NCBI GenBank assembly: GCA_964343975.1
Contig: CAYFLU010000157.1
Location: forward strand, 1-7,673
Direction of reading: 5' to 3'
DNA: 7,673 bases
Origin: SCUN01 sp964343975
Lineage (GTDB): Bacteria > Acidobacteriota > Vicinamibacteria > Vicinamibacterales > SCN-69-37
The notes beneath the pieces were generated by a model, which worked only from the letters and a program-made list of their open reading frames with translations, had not been told where the DNA came from and ran no database searches. Shown here one piece after another: positions 5,354 through 7,673 of the stretch. The number at the start of each line of letters is the position of its first letter. The stretch's first letter is position 1. The position numbers and the translations under genes were made by a program.

Positions 5354-6484
5354 ATGCTCGCCAGACTCGCGCTTGCCATCTCGCTGCTCGTGGCCGTTCC
5401 CCCGCAGACATCCATCCAGCGCTACCTCGACGACTGGCGCGCCGCCGCCGGCGTGCCCGGCGTCACGCTCGCCATCGTCACAAAAGACGGCCAGGTGCAG
5501 TCGTTTGCCTCGGGTGAAAGCGACACGGCGACGCATCGCAAGATGCAGCCGACAGACCTCATGCCGGCAGGCTCCACCGGCAAGACGCTCTTTGCCGCTG
5601 TCGCTGTGCAGTTGATCGAGAGCGGCCAGCTCGACCTCGACGCGCCCATCTCGAAGTACCTCGGCACGCGCCCCTGGTTCTCGCGCCTGCCGAACGCGAA
5701 GGACGTCACCGTGCGCCAACTGATGACGCACACGAGCGGCATCATCCGCTACGAGTTCAACGACAAGTTCACCGCCGACCTCCGCGCCAACCCCGGCAAG
5801 GTCTGGCAGCCGGAGGAACAGCTCGCGTATCTCTTCGACACGAAGGCGCCATTTGCCGCCGGACAGGGCTGGGAATACTCCGACACGAACTACATCGTCT
5901 TGGGCCTGATCGTGGAGCAGATCACGGGGGAGAAGTACTACGACCTGATCCGCACGCGCCTGCTGACGCCCTTGAAGCTGCCGGGCCTCGTGCCGTCGAC
6001 CAGCCGCACCATTCCGGGCGTCGTGCAGGGCTACGTCGGCCCCGGCGATCCGATCCTGCCCGCCGGCGGCGCCATGCTGACGAATGGCGTGATGGCCTTC
6101 AACCCGCAGATCGAATGGGCCGGCGGCGGCTTCGCGACCAACGCCGTCGATCTCGCGCGCTGGGGACACGAGCTGTACGCGGGACGCGCGCTGAGCGATC
6201 GCGCGCGCAAATTGATGATCGACGCCGCCGTGCCCGCGAAGCTCGGCGCCGGAGTAAGCTACGGCCTCGGCGTGTTCGTTCGGCCGCCGGCCACCGCGGC
6301 CGGCATGACCTCGGTGACGTGGGGACACTCCGGCTACTTCCCCGGCTACATGTCTGAACTGCTCTACGTCGTGGATACCGGCACGACACTGGCGATTCAG
6401 ATCAACTCGTCGGCCACGCGCACGCGAGGCACCGCCGCGCCATTGCGGGTGCTGTATGACGTGCATCAACTGCTGAAGAAGTAA
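5354..6484 (+). CDS. Exported serine hydrolase, class C beta-lactamase/DD-peptidase fold
   Basis: This 376-residue protein starts with a hydrophobic signal sequence (about 1-17), without a lipobox, so it is probably secreted or periplasmic. The catalytic domain shows the nucleophile motif STGK at 74-77 (S74, K77), the conserved LMTHTSG at 123-129, the second motif YSDTNY at 175-180 and the third motif HSG at 325-327. This is the PF00144-type family, which includes DD-carboxypeptidases, esterases and class C beta-lactamases. The second motif is Y-S-D where classic enzymes have Y-x-N, a variant I recall from many uncharacterised hydrolases. Beta-lactam resistance should not be assumed. The ATG at 5354 is preferred to a GTG six bases earlier; neither has a ribosome binding site. 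It is the only plus-strand gene, convergent with ftsH and divergent from folP. Confidence 0.9.
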   Translation: MLARLALAISLLVAVPPQTSIQRYLDDWRAAAGVPGVTLAIVTKDGQVQSFASGESDTATHRKMQPTDLMPAGSTGKTLFAAVAVQLIESGQLDLDAPISKYLGTRPWFSRLPNAKDVTVRQLMTHTSGIIRYEFNDKFTADLRANPGKVWQPEEQLAYLFDTKAPFAAGQGWEYSDTNYIVLGLIVEQITGEKYYDLIRTRLLTPLKLPGLVPSTSRTIPGVVQGYVGPGDPILPAGGAMLTNGVMAFNPQIEWAGGGFATNAVDLARWGHELYAGRALSDRARKLMIDAAVPAKLGAGVSYGLGVFVRPPATAAGMTSVTWGHSGYFPGYMSELLYVVDTGTTLAIQINSSATRTRGTAAPLRVLYDVHQLLKK

Positions 6485-6521
6485 AACAAAAGGCCGGCGG
6501 TCGCTCTCGCGTCCGCCGGCC
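6483..6521 (-). terminator. Intrinsic terminator of ftsH
   Basis: Perfect nine-base arms GGCCGGCGG (6492-6500) and CCGCCGGCC (6513-6521) flank a 12-base loop. Read on the minus strand, the hairpin is followed immediately by TTTTGTTTT (6491-6483), the usual U-rich tail. It lies 26 bases past the ftsH stop. On the plus strand no T-run follows, so it is oriented for ftsH. It may still slow transcripts arriving from the convergent hydrolase gene, whose stop codon (6482-6484) overlaps the tail. Confidence 0.9.
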
Positions 6522-6547
6522 CGAAGTTGCCGAGTGGTGCTGGTGCG
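6485..6547. other. Convergent gap between the hydrolase gene and ftsH
   Basis: This 63-base gap holds the ftsH terminator hairpin. Between the hairpin and the ftsH stop (6522-6547) nothing further was recognised, and no gene fits. Confidence 0.6.

Positions 6548-7673
<1,126 letters not shown>

Noticed and set aside
5330..6469. 379-residue minus-strand reading frame opposite the serine hydrolase
   Set aside because: It mirrors the hydrolase gene almost end to end, has a biased composition and no motifs. The plus strand shows STGK, YSDTNY and HSG in the right order.
5354..6484. Calling the serine hydrolase an AmpC beta-lactamase resistance gene
   Set aside because: The motifs show only the broad PF00144 fold. 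The YSD variant and the lack of an ampR neighbour give no support for resistance.

Overview
The window is GC-rich (roughly two thirds G+C by eye), densely packed bacterial chromosome. The gene order ftsH, folP, cdaA, cdaR/ybbR, glmM, pdxJ and the protein sequences suggest a member of the Acidobacteriota, perhaps Vicinamibacteria-like. That assignment is from memory of gene order and protein flavour, not from a search. Eight of nine genes lie on the minus strand. No tRNA, rRNA, CRISPR array or insertion sequence was seen.

Layout from right to left, following minus-strand transcription. The right edge holds the C-terminal two thirds of FtsH (6548-7673), closed by a clear intrinsic terminator at 6483-6521. 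A plus-strand gene (5354-6484) for an exported serine hydrolase of the class C beta-lactamase/DD-peptidase fold sits between ftsH and folP. A 79-base divergent gap separates it from a compact minus-strand run: folP (4396-5274), the diadenylate cyclase cdaA (3570-4358), a single-domain YbbR/CdaR protein (3211-3570), glmM (1865-3214), pdxJ (1122-1868), a membrane-anchored TPR protein (488-1102) and a small membrane protein with a CxxC/CxxxC cluster (188-487). Spacing in this run is 37 bases, 1-base overlap, 4-base overlap, 4-base overlap, 19 bases and 0 bases. It therefore looks like one operon with translational coupling through cdaA-cdaR-glmM-pdxJ.

After a 152-base gap, the last 35 bases at the left edge are the start of another minus-strand gene. 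Its first eleven codons read MGEALGMVETK after a strong GAGGAG ribosome binding site. This is the N-terminal signature of a bacterial microcompartment (BMC-H, PduA/EutM type) shell protein. Its leader carries four copies of a roughly 10-base tandem repeat and an imperfect palindrome. This edge is the most interesting part of the window, because it suggests that a microcompartment locus continues to the left.

Together the central genes cover folate synthesis (FolP), cyclic di-AMP signalling (CdaA and CdaR), the peptidoglycan precursor pathway (GlmM, which inhibits CdaA in Firmicutes) and vitamin B6 synthesis (PdxJ), next to a membrane quality-control protease (FtsH). The added serine hydrolase may act on cell-wall peptides or small esters, but its substrate cannot be read from sequence.
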